Shown: positions 26,690 through 36,635, numbered from the stretch's first letter. The stretch: DNA of 64,000 nt from Rhodovulum visakhapatnamense (GCF_004365965.1 NZ_SOEB01000001.1:186001-250000), one strand, 5' to 3'. Notes: generated from the letters alone by a model not told the origin. Made by a program: numbers and translations.

Positions 26690-27987
26690 GCGCGAAATCG
26701 CAGATCAGCGCCCGGCTGCCGCTGGTGGTGGGCATGATCGCCGTGGTCTGCCTGGTCGGGGGCATCGGGGTCTGGAGCGTGGCGACCAGCATCGCGGGCG
26801 CGGTGGTGGCGCCGGGCACGATCAAGGTCGAATCCGAACGTCAGGTCGTGCAGCATGCCGATGGCGGCGTGGTGGGCGAGATCCTGGCCAAGGATGGCGA
26901 TACGGTCGCGGCGGGTCAGGTTCTGGTGCGGCTCGACGGCACCTTCCTGCGGTCCGAACTGATGATCGTCGAACGGCAGTTGTTGGAGATCCAGGCCCGC
27001 AAGGCCCGTCTGGTGGCCGAGCGCGACAGCGTGGACAGCCCCGATTTCAGCGGGCTCGACAGTTTCAGCAATATCGAACCGTTCTGGGTGGCCGAACATA
27101 TCGACGGCCAGACCCGGCTCTTTGCCGCGCGCAAGGCCGCGCTGGCGCAGGAACTGGACCAGCTGCACGAACAGACCGTGCAGATCGAGAACCAGATCGA
27201 CGGTACCGGGTCTCAGCAGGGCGCGCTGGTCAAGCAGCTTGCCCTGATCGAGAAGGAACTGGCCGACAAGATGACGCTTTACAAGCAGAACCTCGTGCCC
27301 GCGAGCCAGGTTCTGGCCCTGCAGCGCGAAGAGGCGGGGCTTGAGGGCGATATCGGCCGGTTGACCTCGCAGGAGGCCGAGCTGCGCGCCAAGATTTCCG
27401 AACTGGCGGTGCAGGGGCTTCGGCTTCAGGAAAGCCGCCGCGAAGATGCGATCACCACGCTGCGCGACCTGCAATATTCCGAAATCGAGCTGCAGGAACG
27501 CCGGCTGAGCCTGACCGAGCGGCTGTCGCGGCTCGACGTGCGCAGCCCGGTCGACGGGGTGGTCTTCGGCTCGAAGGTGTTTGCCCTGGGCTCGGTGGTG
27601 CAGGCGGCTGAACCGATGCTTTATGTCGTGCCGGGCGGGCAGGCGCTGCTGGTGTCGGCCAAGGTCGAGACCACCGATATCGACGAGGTGTTCCCGGGCC
27701 AGCCGGTCTCGCTGAAATTCACCACCTTCGACAGCCGCACGACGCCCAATGTCTCGGGCACCGTGCTGCGGGTCTCGGCCGATGCGCTGACCGACGAGGC
27801 GACGCGCGAGACCTATTACGAGGTGGTGATTCAGCCCGATATCGACGAGATGGCGGCGCTTCCGAATATCGAGCTGGTGCCCGGCATGCCGGTCGAATCC
27901 TTCATCCGCACCCGCGACCGCTCGCCTCTGTCCTATCTGCTGCATCCGCTCGCGGTCTATTTCGAGCGCGCCTTCCGCGAGACCTGA
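26686..27987 (+). CDS. HlyD-family type I secretion periplasmic adaptor
   Basis: Membrane-fusion protein, 433 aa. It has an N-terminal membrane anchor (about 12-38), a lipoyl half-motif (VVAPGTIKVESERQVVQHADGG), long coiled-coil stretches (about 95-275), and the C-terminal DVRSPVDGVVFG and PGMPVESFI segments of the PrtE/HlyD family. It overlaps the ABC gene as ATGA and completes two of the three parts of a type I exporter. Confidence 0.92.
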   Translation: MSAKSQISARLPLVVGMIAVVCLVGGIGVWSVATSIAGAVVAPGTIKVESERQVVQHADGGVVGEILAKDGDTVAAGQVLVRLDGTFLRSELMIVERQLLEIQARKARLVAERDSVDSPDFSGLDSFSNIEPFWVAEHIDGQTRLFAARKAALAQELDQLHEQTVQIENQIDGTGSQQGALVKQLALIEKELADKMTLYKQNLVPASQVLALQREEAGLEGDIGRLTSQEAELRAKISELAVQGLRLQESRREDAITTLRDLQYSEIELQERRLSLTERLSRLDVRSPVDGVVFGSKVFALGSVVQAAEPMLYVVPGGQALLVSAKVETTDIDEVFPGQPVSLKFTTFDSRTTPNVSGTVLRVSADALTDEATRETYYEVVIQPDIDEMAALPNIELVPGMPVESFIRTRDRSPLSYLLHPLAVYFERAFRET

Positions 27988-28077
27988 TCCCGCCCGGCCC
28001 GGCCGCCGGTCCGGGCTTGACCCCGGCCCGGCCGCGTCGCAGCCTGCGCCCCGTTACGGGCAAGCGGGAGGAGACGC

Positions 28078-28848
28078 ATGGAAAATCCGGTCAACAGGTT
28101 CAAGGCGGGGCTGAGGGACGGGCGCCATCAGCTTGGGGTGTGGAACGCGATCCCGCATCCGACGGTCACCGAATGTCTGGCCGCGTGCGGCTTCGACTGG
28201 ATCGTGATCGACACCGAACATGGCGCGATGGAGGTGACCGATGCGCTGCCCGCGTTGCAGGCGGTGGCGGGCTATCCGGCGGCCTCGGCCGTGGTCCGAC
28301 CGGCGATCAACGACTGGGTGCTGATCAAGCGCCATCTCGATCAGGGGGCGCAGACGCTGATGCTGCCTTATGTGCAATCGCGCGACGAGGCCGAGGCGGC
28401 GGTTCGCGCGATGCGCTATCCGCCGCGCGGGCTGCGGGGTGTCGCGGGGATGACGCGGGCCAGCCGCTACGGGCTGGTCGAGGACTACACCCGCCGCGCC
28501 GAGGACGAGCTGTGCCTGATCCTGCAGGTCGAGACCGCCGCCGCGCTCGACCGGCTGGAAGAGATCGCGACCGTCGAGGGCGTCGACGGCATCTTCATCG
28601 GTCCGGCGGATCTTTCGGCCAGCATGGGCCATCCGGGCCAGCCCGAGCATCCCGCCGTGGTTGCGGCCATCGAAGGCGCCATCGCCCGGCTGAAGGCCGT
28701 GGGCGTGCCCTCGGGTATCCTGACGCTCGATCCCGATTTCGCCCGGCACTGCATCGCGCTTGGCACCGGGTTCACGGCGGTCGGCGTCGACATGCTGTCG
28801 CTGCGAAACGGGACGAGGGCGCTGGTCGAGGCCTTCGGCAGCGCCTGA
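28078..28848 (+). CDS. HpcH/HpaI family aldolase
   Basis: Class II pyruvate aldolase family, 256 aa (2-dehydro-3-deoxy-sugar acid or 4-hydroxy-2-oxo acid aldolases). The metal site motifs are visible: DTEHGAME (about 44-51), Glu in LQVETAAAL, and FIGPADLSASMG. A GGAGGAG site precedes the ATG. No pathway genes lie beside it, so the physiological substrate cannot be named. It follows the secretion genes after 90 bases and converges on rpoN. Confidence 0.88.
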   Translation: MENPVNRFKAGLRDGRHQLGVWNAIPHPTVTECLAACGFDWIVIDTEHGAMEVTDALPALQAVAGYPAASAVVRPAINDWVLIKRHLDQGAQTLMLPYVQSRDEAEAAVRAMRYPPRGLRGVAGMTRASRYGLVEDYTRRAEDELCLILQVETAAALDRLEEIATVEGVDGIFIGPADLSASMGHPGQPEHPAVVAAIEGAIARLKAVGVPSGILTLDPDFARHCIALGTGFTAVGVDMLSLRNGTRALVEAFGSA

Positions 28849-28850
28849 GG

Positions 28851-28928
28851 CGCTCAGGCCGACAGCCGCGCCGGGCGGCGCTTGACATACAGCCGCGCCG
28901 AGTGGCGCTCAGGCCGACAGCCGCGCCG
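28851..28928. repeat. duplicated 3' end of rpoN
   Basis: A 23-base sequence covering the last codons and stop of rpoN (28,906-28,928) recurs exactly at 28,851-28,873, 55 bases away. A 12-base part (ACAGCCGCGCCG) occurs a third time at 28,889-28,900. This looks like a local duplication or slippage product at the gene end. Confidence 0.75.
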
Positions 28929-30216
28929 TGTGCCGCCGGTCATAGGAGGACGGAATCCCCAGCACGTCGCGGTATTTTGCGACGGTGCGGCGGGCCAGCG
29001 TAAAGCCCGCCGCCTTGGCTTGGGTCACGATCGCCGCATCCGACAGCGGCCGGGCCGGGTTTTCCCTGGCCACGATGTCGCCCACCAGCGCGATCAGCGC
29101 GTCCTGCGACGGCCCGTCCTCGCCCGATCCGGGCGTGAAGGCGCGGCTGAAGAAGGCCCGCAGCGGCACCGTGCCCCGGGGCGTCTCGATCATCCGGTGC
29201 AGCACCGCGCGGCTGATAGTCGAGGCATGCAGCCCCAGTTCCCCGGCCACGTCCTCGGTGCTGAGCGGGCGCAGATGACGCGGCCCGCTGTCCAGATAGT
29301 CGGTCTGCCGCCGCACCAGACAGACCGCCGCCGCCAGCAGCGTCGAATGCCGCCGTTCGACCGCGCGGGCCAGCCACTGCGCGCGCGACCGGGCGCGGGC
29401 AGCGAAGGTCCGCGCGGCGGCATCGCGCCCGGTGTCCGGCGGTTCGGTGATCTTGATGGCGGGCAGGCTCGAGCGGTTCAGCTCGACCGCCCAGGTGCCG
29501 TCCTTGCGGATCACCCGCAGATCGGGCGGCAGGATCGGCGGTTCGGTCGCGGCGAAGGCCAGCCCCGGCTTGGGGTCGAGCCCGCGAATGGACCGCAGGG
29601 CGTTGCGCACGTCCTGGGGGGTGCCGTCGCACAGGTCGGCCAGCGCGTCGATCCGGCCCGCGGCGACCATATCGAGATTGTCGAGGATCACCGACAGTTC
29701 CCAGGTCAGCATGCCCCGATCCTCGGCCTGCAGCCTGAGGCATTCGGCCAGTCCCCGGGCGAAAAGACCGGCCGGTTCGAACTGCTGCAGCCGCGCCAGC
29801 ACCGCCTCGGCGACGCTCAGCGGCACCCGGGTCGCGGCGGCGACGGTCTCGGGCGCGGCGCCCAGCCAGCCGGTCGGCTCCAGCGCCTCGGCAAAGGCTT
29901 CGGCCACGCGGGCGAGGCGCGGATTGGGAAAGGCCAGCGCGATCTGGCGCAACACATGCTCGTAAAGGCTTGGCTTGTCGGAGGCCAGCGCCGCGATCGC
30001 GTCGAAATCGGACCCCGCGCCGCTGCCCGCGACCCCTGTCGGCACGGCGCGCAACGCCTGCGGCACCGAGACTTCAAGGCAGGGGTTTTCCAGCGCCTCC
30101 TCGGCCAGATAGGCCGACAGGTCGACCGCGGTCATCTGCAGGATCTTGAGCGCCGCCTGCATCTTTGCGGTCATGGCCAGACCCTGGGTCTGGCGCTGGG
30201 AAACTGTCATCTCCAT
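28909..30216 (-). CDS. rpoN: RNA polymerase sigma-54 factor
   Basis: Sigma-54, 435 aa, somewhat short for the family. N-terminal region I is Gln/Leu-rich (QRQTQGLAMTAKMQAALKIL). It lacks much of the acidic region II. The helix-turn-helix and the C-terminal RpoN box ARRTVAKYRDVLGIPSSYDRR-type signature are intact, so it should recognise -24/-12 promoters. It lies 125 bases downstream of fixX on the same strand, at the end of a run of genes that starts at a sigma-54 promoter (36,636). A nif-linked rpoN downstream of nifU is known in R. capsulatus. An own promoter just upstream is also possible. Confidence 0.95.
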   Translation of the reverse strand: MEMTVSQRQTQGLAMTAKMQAALKILQMTAVDLSAYLAEEALENPCLEVSVPQALRAVPTGVAGSGAGSDFDAIAALASDKPSLYEHVLRQIALAFPNPRLARVAEAFAEALEPTGWLGAAPETVAAATRVPLSVAEAVLARLQQFEPAGLFARGLAECLRLQAEDRGMLTWELSVILDNLDMVAAGRIDALADLCDGTPQDVRNALRSIRGLDPKPGLAFAATEPPILPPDLRVIRKDGTWAVELNRSSLPAIKITEPPDTGRDAAARTFAARARSRAQWLARAVERRHSTLLAAAVCLVRRQTDYLDSGPRHLRPLSTEDVAGELGLHASTISRAVLHRMIETPRGTVPLRAFFSRAFTPGSGEDGPSQDALIALVGDIVARENPARPLSDAAIVTQAKAAGFTLARRTVAKYRDVLGIPSSYDRRHTARLSA

Positions 30217-30297
30217 GGCAGCATCCTAGCACGGAAACGGTTGCCGGGGGCAATTACGGGATCGCCCGGCCCGGGACCGAAGGCCCTGTGAGCAGGC

Positions 30298-30323
30298 GCC
30301 CGGCCGCGCGGAACGGGCCGGGC
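30298..30323 (-). other. hairpin between fixX and rpoN
   Basis: An 8-bp inverted repeat (GCCCGGCC / GGCCGGGC, 10-base loop) lies just after fixX. No U-run follows on the minus strand. It could be a leaky terminator or stability element that lowers rpoN expression relative to fixABCX. Confidence 0.4.
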
Positions 30324-30341
30324 TGCCTCATCTTGCGGCGT

Positions 30342-30653
30342 TCAGCCGAATTTGAAGAGGATCCCGTAGCCGCCGCGCGGATAGGACCATTCCAGTTCGC
30401 CCGTGGCCTGGCACACGATCCGGCAGGTGCCGCATTCCATGCAGCCATCCGCCGCCACCTCGACCTGGCCGTCCTCGTTGATCGAGTAGCAGCCCGCCGG
30501 GCAGATCTTGATCAGCGCCTTCAGCTCTTCGCTGTCGCCGCCCGGCTGATGGTTGATCTTCACATGCGGCCGACCCTCGTCCACCTGGTAGCGGTTCTGA
30601 TAAAGCCGCTCTTCCATGCGGGGGGATTTGCTGCCGTTGGTCTTGTCCGTCAT
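30342..30653 (-). CDS. fixX: ferredoxin-like protein FixX
   Basis: FixX, 103 aa, the 4Fe-4S ferredoxin-like partner of FixC. The cysteine pattern CPAGC and [11 protein letters not shown] is present. It belongs to the electron-bifurcating FixABCX complex, which oxidises NADH and delivers electrons to quinone and to low-potential acceptors for nitrogenase. It overlaps fixC as ATGA. The N-terminus is about ten residues longer than in many FixX proteins. Confidence 0.95.
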   Translation of the reverse strand: MTDKTNGSKSPRMEERLYQNRYQVDEGRPHVKINHQPGGDSEELKALIKICPAGCYSINEDGQVEVAADGCMECGTCRIVCQATGELEWSYPRGGYGILFKFG

Positions 30654-31960
30654 CGCCAGGCCCTCGCCAGTTTAAGCATGTCAAAGGCAACATTGAGCCA
30701 GTTGCCGCGGGCTGTCTTGAGACCCTTCAGGATCTCGGCTTCCTTGGACCGCTTGTCGCGACCGTCGACCCGCAGGAAAGCGTTCATCGAGCGGTTGAGC
30801 AAGGCGGGATAGGTGGTGAAAAGCTGCCGGTTCTTCTCGAGCAGCCCCGGGATCTTGCGGTATTTCTTGAGGTCCTTGATCACGACGCTGTCTTCCAGCG
30901 CGTCGCGATACAGCTTGAGGTTCTCATTCGTTGCGGGCAGGCCCTGCGCCTTCAGCGCGATCAGGCTTTCGCCTGCCAGCCGTCCCGAGGTCATCGCCAG
31001 GTTCGAGCCCTCGCGGTGGACCGCGTTCACGAACTGCCCGGCATCGCCCACGATCAGCCAGCCGTCGCCCGTGAGCTGCGGGATCGCGTCATAGCCGCCC
31101 TCGGGGATCAGGTGGGCGACATATTCCTTCATCTCGGCACCCTTCAGCAGCGGCTTGACCGAGGGGTGGTTCTTGAACCGGTCGAGCAGTTCGTAGGGCG
31201 GGATCTTCTCGCGGGCGAAATCTGCGACCAGACAGCCGACGCCGATCGAGATCGATTCCTTGTTGGTGTAAAGAAACCCGGTCCCGACCATGCCGGAAGA
31301 CACCGATCCCAGCACCTCGATCACCACACCCTCGTCCTCGTCGGCGAGGTTGAAGCGCTCGCGCACGGTTTCCTCGGGCAGGAAATGGGTTTCCTTGACC
31401 GCAAGCGCCACGTGCTGCGGCTTGATCTCGCTCCGCAGGCCGGACCGCTGGCCCACGAGCCCGTTCACGCCCTCGGCCAGCACCACCACATCGGCATAGA
31501 CCGGGCCGCCCTCGCGGTCGGTCAGCACGCCGATGACCTTGCCGACCTCGTTCTTGACCAGCTCGGTCACCGTGGTCTCGGTGATCAGCGTGACCCCGGC
31601 CTCGCGCACCTGCTTGGAAAACCACTTGTCGAACTGCGCGCGCAGGATCGTGTAGCGGTTGGGTTTTTCCTCGTTGAAGGTGTCCGACCGGTGGTGTGTG
31701 CCGGTGTGGGATTTCTCCGACAGCATCCAGAACCGCTGTTCCACCACATGGCGTTCCAGAGGCGCGGTCTCGCGGAAATCGGGGATGATGCGTTCCAGGG
31801 CATCGGCATAGAGGATCGCGCCCTGCACGTTCTTCGAGCCGGGATATTCGCCCCGGTCGATCTGCAGCACGTTCAGTCCCGCCTTGCCCATCGTGTAGGC
31901 CGCCGCGTTGCCGGACGGACCGGCCCCGACGACGATGGCATCGAAATGTTCAGCAGGCAT
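30650..31960 (-). CDS. fixC: electron transfer flavoprotein-quinone oxidoreductase FixC
   Basis: FAD-containing ETF-quinone oxidoreductase homologue, 436 aa. The N-terminal dinucleotide motif [15 protein letters not shown] is followed by a second conserved segment [23 protein letters not shown] near residue 300. It acts at the membrane with FixX to split electrons from FixAB. It is 12 bases after fixB and overlaps fixX. The length matches nif-linked FixC proteins. Confidence 0.96.
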   Translation of the reverse strand: MPAEHFDAIVVGAGPSGNAAAYTMGKAGLNVLQIDRGEYPGSKNVQGAILYADALERIIPDFRETAPLERHVVEQRFWMLSEKSHTGTHHRSDTFNEEKPNRYTILRAQFDKWFSKQVREAGVTLITETTVTELVKNEVGKVIGVLTDREGGPVYADVVVLAEGVNGLVGQRSGLRSEIKPQHVALAVKETHFLPEETVRERFNLADEDEGVVIEVLGSVSSGMVGTGFLYTNKESISIGVGCLVADFAREKIPPYELLDRFKNHPSVKPLLKGAEMKEYVAHLIPEGGYDAIPQLTGDGWLIVGDAGQFVNAVHREGSNLAMTSGRLAGESLIALKAQGLPATNENLKLYRDALEDSVVIKDLKKYRKIPGLLEKNRQLFTTYPALLNRSMNAFLRVDGRDKRSKEAEILKGLKTARGNWLNVAFDMLKLARAWR

Positions 31961-31972
31961 CGGTCAGTCCTC

Positions 31973-33067
31973 TCAGCTGGCCATCGCACGCGCCGAAAGG
32001 CGGCGGGCGAAGGCGTCGGTCAGGGCCGGCAACACGGTCAGCGCGTCGGCCACCACGCCCAGATGGGCGAATTCGAAGATCTTGGCCTCGGGGTCGGTGT
32101 TGATCGCGATGATCAGGTCCGCCCCCTCGACGCCCACCCGGTGCTGGATCGCGCCCGAGATCCCGGCGGCGATGTAAAGCTTCGGCCGGATCGTGTTGCC
32201 GGTCTGGCCGATCTGGCGTTCGGCCGGCGCCCAGCCCTTCTGCACCAGCGGCCGCGACACGCCCCATTCGGCGCCCAGCACCGCGGCCAGCCGCTGCACC
32301 AGCGCCAGGTTCTGCGGTTGCTGCAGCCCCATGCCGCCCGCGACCACGATATCGGCATAGGCGAGGTTGGCCTTCTCGACCTGCGCGTCCGAGACGAATT
32401 CCAGCACCTTGGTGACGATGTCGTCTTCCTTCATCCGCAGCGAATGCCAGACCATCCGGCCCGAGCGCGAGGTGTCGGGCTCGGGCATCGCCATCACGCG
32501 GGGCCGCACCGTCGCCATCTGCGGGCGGTGGTTCAGCGTGTGGATGGTGCACAGAAGCGTGCCGCCGAAGGTCGGCCGGGTCGCGGCCAGCGACTTGTCG
32601 TCGGCGATCTTCAGTTCGGTCGAGTCGGCCGTCAGCCCGGTCTGCAGCGTGGTCGCGACCGATCCCGCGAGGTCGCGGCCCAGAGGCGTCGCGCCCAAGA
32701 GCAGGATCTCGGGCTGGTACTTGTTGACCAGATCGGTCATCGCCCGGGTATAGGGCTCGTTGCGGTAATCGGCGAGCAGCGGGTCCTCGCAGATATAGCA
32801 GACATCGGCGCCGTAGTGATAGGCCTCCTTGATCGCCTGCTTGGTGCCCTCGTCGCGCGGGCCCAGAACGACGCCGCACAGATCGACGCCCAGGTCATCG
32901 GCCAGCTTGCGGCCTTCGCCCATCAGCTCCCACGACACCGGGTGGACCTTGCCGCGCTCGATCTCGACGAAGACCCAGACATGCTTGTAGCTCTTGAATT
33001 TCTCGGCCAGCTGCATCTGCATCGCAGCGCGGCTGCTGGCGGGGTTTTGCGGAGCTTGTGCCATCAC
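31973..33067 (-). CDS. fixB: electron transfer flavoprotein alpha subunit FixB
   Basis: ETF alpha subunit, 364 aa. The C-terminal FAD domain has the pattern [17 protein letters not shown] and [19 protein letters not shown]. It pairs with FixA to take electrons from NADH. The N-terminus starts MMAQAPQNP with a GGAG-type site upstream. It sits 9 bases after fixA. Confidence 0.96.
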   Translation of the reverse strand: MMAQAPQNPASSRAAMQMQLAEKFKSYKHVWVFVEIERGKVHPVSWELMGEGRKLADDLGVDLCGVVLGPRDEGTKQAIKEAYHYGADVCYICEDPLLADYRNEPYTRAMTDLVNKYQPEILLLGATPLGRDLAGSVATTLQTGLTADSTELKIADDKSLAATRPTFGGTLLCTIHTLNHRPQMATVRPRVMAMPEPDTSRSGRMVWHSLRMKEDDIVTKVLEFVSDAQVEKANLAYADIVVAGGMGLQQPQNLALVQRLAAVLGAEWGVSRPLVQKGWAPAERQIGQTGNTIRPKLYIAAGISGAIQHRVGVEGADLIIAINTDPEAKIFEFAHLGVVADALTVLPALTDAFARRLSARAMAS

Positions 33068-33076
33068 GCGATCTCC

Positions 33077-34009
33077 TTACGCAGTGATCTTGGCGGACAC
33101 GTCCGCCTCGAGTTTCGGGCTCTTCGCGAAAAGAACGTCGAGGATCGCGTCGCCGATCTGGGCGGGCGTCTTGCCCTCGACGGCGACCATCTCGGCCTTC
33201 TCGGCGCGGGGCTGGGGCGCGAAGACGCGCTTGACGACCGTGGGCGAGCCGCGCAGGCCGCATTTCATCGGGTCCTCGATGCCCGCATCGTCGGCCGACC
33301 AGACCGTCAGCGGCGCGCGGGCGGCGCGCAGCATGTCCTGCAGGGTGCCGCGGCGCAGGTGGTTGGTGTCCTCGAGCATGGTGATGAGGCAGGGCAGCTT
33401 CGATTGCAGCACCTGCACCCCGCCCTCGGACCGGCGGCGCACGGTGATGGTGGCGGCCTCGGTTTCCAGCGAGTCGATGGCCGAGACATAGGTCAGCTGG
33501 TTCAGCCCCATCCGCCGGGCGATGCCGGGGCCCACCTGCGCGGTGTCGCCGTCGATGGTCTGCTTGCCGGTGAAGACGATGTCGATGGGCGCCTCCTCGG
33601 CCAGCTTGGTCAGCGCCGAGGTCAGCGCGAAGGACGTGGCCAGCGTGTCCGACCCGGCAAAGCGGCGGTCGGTGATCAGCACCGCCTTGTCGGCGCCAAG
33701 ACCCAGCGCGCGGCGCAGCGCGTCCTCGGCCATGGGCGGGCCCATGGTCAGGACGGTGACCGTCCCGCCGTAATCGTCCCGAAGCCGCATCGCCTCTTCG
33801 AGCGCGAACAGGTCATAGGGGTTGATGATCGTCGGCACGCCCTGACGCATGATCGTGTTGGTGACCGGGTGGACCCGGATCTGGGCCGAATCCGGCACCT
33901 GCTTGATGCAGACGACGATGTTGAGGCCCGTCCGGGTCTCGACGGGCTCTTCGGGCGCGTCGATGGCCTCGGCGGCGGGGAAGTCGGGTTCGTGCAGTTT
34001 CTCGCTCAT
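33077..34009 (-). CDS. fixA: electron transfer flavoprotein beta subunit FixA
   Basis: ETF beta subunit, 310 aa. The core starts with LNIVVCIKQVPDS and contains the conserved DLFALEEAMRLRD and GPGIARRMGLNQLTYVS. Relative to typical FixA, which begins at that NIVVCIKQVPD segment, it has about 27 extra acidic residues at the N-terminus. The upstream start is supported by its ATGA overlap with nifW. The function of the extension is unknown. Confidence 0.95.
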   Translation of the reverse strand: MSEKLHEPDFPAAEAIDAPEEPVETRTGLNIVVCIKQVPDSAQIRVHPVTNTIMRQGVPTIINPYDLFALEEAMRLRDDYGGTVTVLTMGPPMAEDALRRALGLGADKAVLITDRRFAGSDTLATSFALTSALTKLAEEAPIDIVFTGKQTIDGDTAQVGPGIARRMGLNQLTYVSAIDSLETEAATITVRRRSEGGVQVLQSKLPCLITMLEDTNHLRRGTLQDMLRAARAPLTVWSADDAGIEDPMKCGLRGSPTVVKRVFAPQPRAEKAEMVAVEGKTPAQIGDAILDVLFAKSPKLEADVSAKITA

Positions 34010-34341
34010 TGGACAGACAGCCGAAGCCCCTCCATCGGCACGACATTGCCGCGCGGTTGCGTGTAGATCTTCAGCGCCTTCTGGGCGCGCGGGGTGGAAT
34101 TGACGAAATCGGCATGGGCCTTTTGCAGGGCCGCGCGGGCGGCGGCGCGCACGCCCTCGTCGTCAAGCTGGCCGAGATCGGAGTCGGCCAGATACTGGCC
34201 CATCCGCTTCATCACATGCAGACGCGCCCGGTTGAGCACCGCCTGATCGAAAGGCAGGTCGAGAAAGGCGAAGATGTCTTCGGCCGAGGACAGGGCGTAG
34301 AGCTGGTCGAGCATGCTCGGCCGGGGCGCGGGGCGTGTCAT
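34006..34341 (-). CDS. nifW: nitrogenase stabilising/protective protein
   Basis: NifW family, 111 aa. It has the typical [22 protein letters not shown] core and C-terminal [13 protein letters not shown]. NifW is thought to help mature or protect the MoFe protein against oxygen. It overlaps both nifV and fixA as ATGA, so translation of the three genes is probably coupled. Confidence 0.93.
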   Translation of the reverse strand: MTRPAPRPSMLDQLYALSSAEDIFAFLDLPFDQAVLNRARLHVMKRMGQYLADSDLGQLDDEGVRAAARAALQKAHADFVNSTPRAQKALKIYTQPRGNVVPMEGLRLSVQ

Positions 34342-35543
34342 GTCAGGCTCCGTTCTTGGGTTTCGGTCGGTCCGGGATGGCGGGCAAGCGCCTCGGCCCG
34401 GGCGGTGAGAAGAATGAGATCGGCCGGGGTGGCCGCGCGCTTTTCGCGGTCGGCCCAGTCGCGCAGAAGCGGCAGCACGGCGCGCGCGGTGGTCTCGTCC
34501 GAGGGCAGGCCCGCGGCCGCCAGCGCCTGGATCAGGGCTGCCAGCCCCGAATGCTTGCCCAGCACGATTTCGCGGGCGCGGCCGAAGCGGGCCGGGCTCA
34601 GCGCCTGGGCCTCGTAGGTACCGGGGTCCTTCAGAAGCCCGTCGACATGGATGCCGCTTTCATGGCTGAAGACATTGGCGCCGACGATGGGCCGGGTCGG
34701 CGACAGCGGCCGGTTCGAGGCCCGGGCGACGATCTGCGACAGCCCGCAAAGCCTATCGAGCGCAACCCCGGTCGGCCGGCCCTGAACGGCCAGCGCCGCC
34801 ACGACCTGTTCCAGCGCGGCATTGCCCGCGCGTTCGCCAAGCCCGTTGATCGTCACCGACAGGAAGGCCGCGCCGCCGCGATGGGCGGCCAGGGTGTTGG
34901 CGGTGGCGAGCCCCAGATCGTCATGGGCGTGAAATTCCAGCGGCAGCGGCCCCGGCGCCAGGATCGAGACCAGCGTATGGGCCGCGAACGGGTCCATCAG
35001 CCCCAGCGTATCGGCCAGCCGCATCCGGATCGCGCCCGCCTCGGCCGCGACCTGCGCGAGCTGGGCCAGAAAGCCGATATCGGCGCGCGAGGCATCCTCG
35101 GCGCCGACCGATACCGCAAAACCCGCCCGCGCGGCCAGCCCGACCAGCCGCGAAACCTCTTTCAGCGCCCAGTCGCGGTCGCGGCCCAGCTTGCCTGCAA
35201 GCTGGCGGTCCGAGGCGGGCACCGTCAGGTGGATGCGCGACAGCGCGGTCATCGCCGCCAGTTCCAGGTCGCTGTCGCGCAGCCGGCACCAGGCGACGCC
35301 CCGGGCGCGGGTCAGATGCGCGCCCGCCTCGCGGATCGCCGCAACCTCGGCCATGCCCATGGCGGGCACGCCCAGTTCGATCTCGGCCACGCCCGCCCGG
35401 TCGAGCGCCACCGCGATCTCGACCTTCTCGGCGGCCGAGAAGGCGACGCCCGCCGCCTGTTCGCCGTCCCGGAGCGTGGTGTCGCAGATCTCGGCCGGGG
35501 GCGGGGCGGGGGTGAACTGGTCGGGGACATAGGGGGCAGTCAT
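34338..35543 (-). CDS. nifV: homocitrate synthase
   Basis: Homocitrate synthase, 401 aa. It condenses acetyl-CoA and 2-oxoglutarate to homocitrate, the organic ligand of FeMo-cofactor. The isopropylmalate-synthase-type motifs are [19 protein letters not shown] near 18-36, HAHDDLGLA with metal-binding His residues, and [13 protein letters not shown]. The ATG chosen at 35,543 lies 11 bases after the nifU-like stop. A nif rather than lysine role follows from its neighbours. Confidence 0.95.
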   Translation of the reverse strand: MTAPYVPDQFTPAPPPAEICDTTLRDGEQAAGVAFSAAEKVEIAVALDRAGVAEIELGVPAMGMAEVAAIREAGAHLTRARGVAWCRLRDSDLELAAMTALSRIHLTVPASDRQLAGKLGRDRDWALKEVSRLVGLAARAGFAVSVGAEDASRADIGFLAQLAQVAAEAGAIRMRLADTLGLMDPFAAHTLVSILAPGPLPLEFHAHDDLGLATANTLAAHRGGAAFLSVTINGLGERAGNAALEQVVAALAVQGRPTGVALDRLCGLSQIVARASNRPLSPTRPIVGANVFSHESGIHVDGLLKDPGTYEAQALSPARFGRAREIVLGKHSGLAALIQALAAAGLPSDETTARAVLPLLRDWADREKRAATPADLILLTARAEALARHPGPTETQERSLT

Positions 35544-35554
35544 GGCGGTGGTCC

Positions 35555-36256
35555 TCAACGGCTGGGGGCGGGAACGACGAAGACCGGCCGGCCGAGTTCC
35601 TCGGCAAGTCGTTTCTGCAGGCCGCCGAGGGTCAGCCCGGCCAACTGGCAACCCGAGCAGCTGCCCTTCAGATGCACCCGGACCCGGGGACCCAGAATGT
35701 CGTGGAAGGCAACATCGCCGCCATCGGCGCGAAACCGGGGCCGCATTTCCTCCAGCACCGCCTCGACCCGGGCGCGTTCCTCGTTGGCCGAAAGCCTGGG
35801 GGCGCCGGCTGTCGAGGGCCGCGCGGGCTTGATCGGGGCAACGCCCAGCGGCTGGGCGACCCGGATGCCCTGGGCGGCCCGGAAGGCCGGGGGCTGGGCG
35901 TAGTCCTTCAGCGCGGCGACAAGGCCCTCGGCCGCGACCTCGGCGGCCGAGCGGTCCTCGGCGGGCAGCCCGCCCAGTGCGGCCTCGATGGCGTCGGCGT
36001 CGATCTTGCGCGCCTCGGCAAGCGCCTTGCCGATCACCAGCTCTGTCAGGGCCGAGCCCGCGGCGACTTCGGGCCCGCCGCCGGTCGACTGGAACATCGC
36101 GGCAGCGATGCGCCCGGCGTCGATCTTCAGGGTCAGGCGGAAGGCATTGCCGCTGCGCACCGCCCCGGCCTCGCCCAGCGCATTGGCGCCCTCGAGCGTG
36201 CCGCGGTTGCGCGGGTTCAGGAAATGGTCGGTGAGGATTTCGGAATAGTCCAGCAT
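35555..36256 (-). CDS. NifU-like protein with degenerate scaffold domain
   Basis: A two-domain NifU-family protein, 233 aa. Residues 1-120 match the NifU/IscU scaffold fold ([36 protein letters not shown]), and residues about 155-230 are an Nfu domain with the cluster pair C200-x-x-C203 (GSCSGCQL). The central ferredoxin domain of classical NifU is missing. In the scaffold domain the three cluster cysteines are replaced by S35, G60 and A104, and the Asp that follows the first cysteine is Asn37. The N-domain therefore cannot bind a cluster in the known way; the Nfu domain may act as carrier. It lies between an IscA-type gene and nifV. Confidence 0.9.
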   Translation of the reverse strand: MLDYSEILTDHFLNPRNRGTLEGANALGEAGAVRSGNAFRLTLKIDAGRIAAAMFQSTGGGPEVAAGSALTELVIGKALAEARKIDADAIEAALGGLPAEDRSAAEVAAEGLVAALKDYAQPPAFRAAQGIRVAQPLGVAPIKPARPSTAGAPRLSANEERARVEAVLEEMRPRFRADGGDVAFHDILGPRVRVHLKGSCSGCQLAGLTLGGLQKRLAEELGRPVFVVPAPSR

Positions 36257-36273
36257 CTCTCTCTCCGGGGGCA

Positions 36274-36597
36274 TCAGCAGAAGGATTTGCCGCACCCGCA
36301 GCCGCTTTTGGCATTGGGATTGTCGAAGACGAAGCCCGAGCCCTCGAGCCCCGAGACGAAGTCGATGGTGGTGCCGAGCAGGTAGCCCTGGCTGTCCGGA
36401 TCGATCAGCACGGTGACGCCGCCCGCGGCCTCGACCACGGCATCGGTCTCTTCGCGGGTCAGTTCGAGCGCCATGGCATATTGCAGCCCGGCGCAGCCGC
36501 CCGACTGCACCATCAGGCGCAATCCGGCGATCGGGCGTCCGGCGCCCTCGATTGCGCTGGCCATGGCGTCTCTGGCGGCTTCGGTGATCTGGATCAT
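36274..36597 (-). CDS. HesB/IscA-type iron-sulfur assembly protein
   Basis: A-type Fe-S carrier, 107 aa. The three family cysteines are C35 (SGGCAGLQY) and the C-terminal C100 and C102 (GCGCGKSFC), plus an extra terminal C107. A GGAGA site lies 6 bases before the ATG. As first gene after the sigma-54 promoter it heads the nif operon. Such genes are often called nif-iscA or hesB. With the NifU-like protein it probably helps load nitrogenase clusters. Confidence 0.92.
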   Translation of the reverse strand: MIQITEAARDAMASAIEGAGRPIAGLRLMVQSGGCAGLQYAMALELTREETDAVVEAAGGVTVLIDPDSQGYLLGTTIDFVSGLEGSGFVFDNPNAKSGCGCGKSFC

Positions 36598-36635
36598 GGC
36601 TGTCTCCTGTCGGTCTCGGTCCCTGACAGGAATGA

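Noticed and set aside
31016-34066. 1,000-codon open frame on the plus strand opposite fixC, fixB and fixA
   Set aside because: Antisense to intact fix genes, with the same shadow composition (His, Arg, Gln, Gly).
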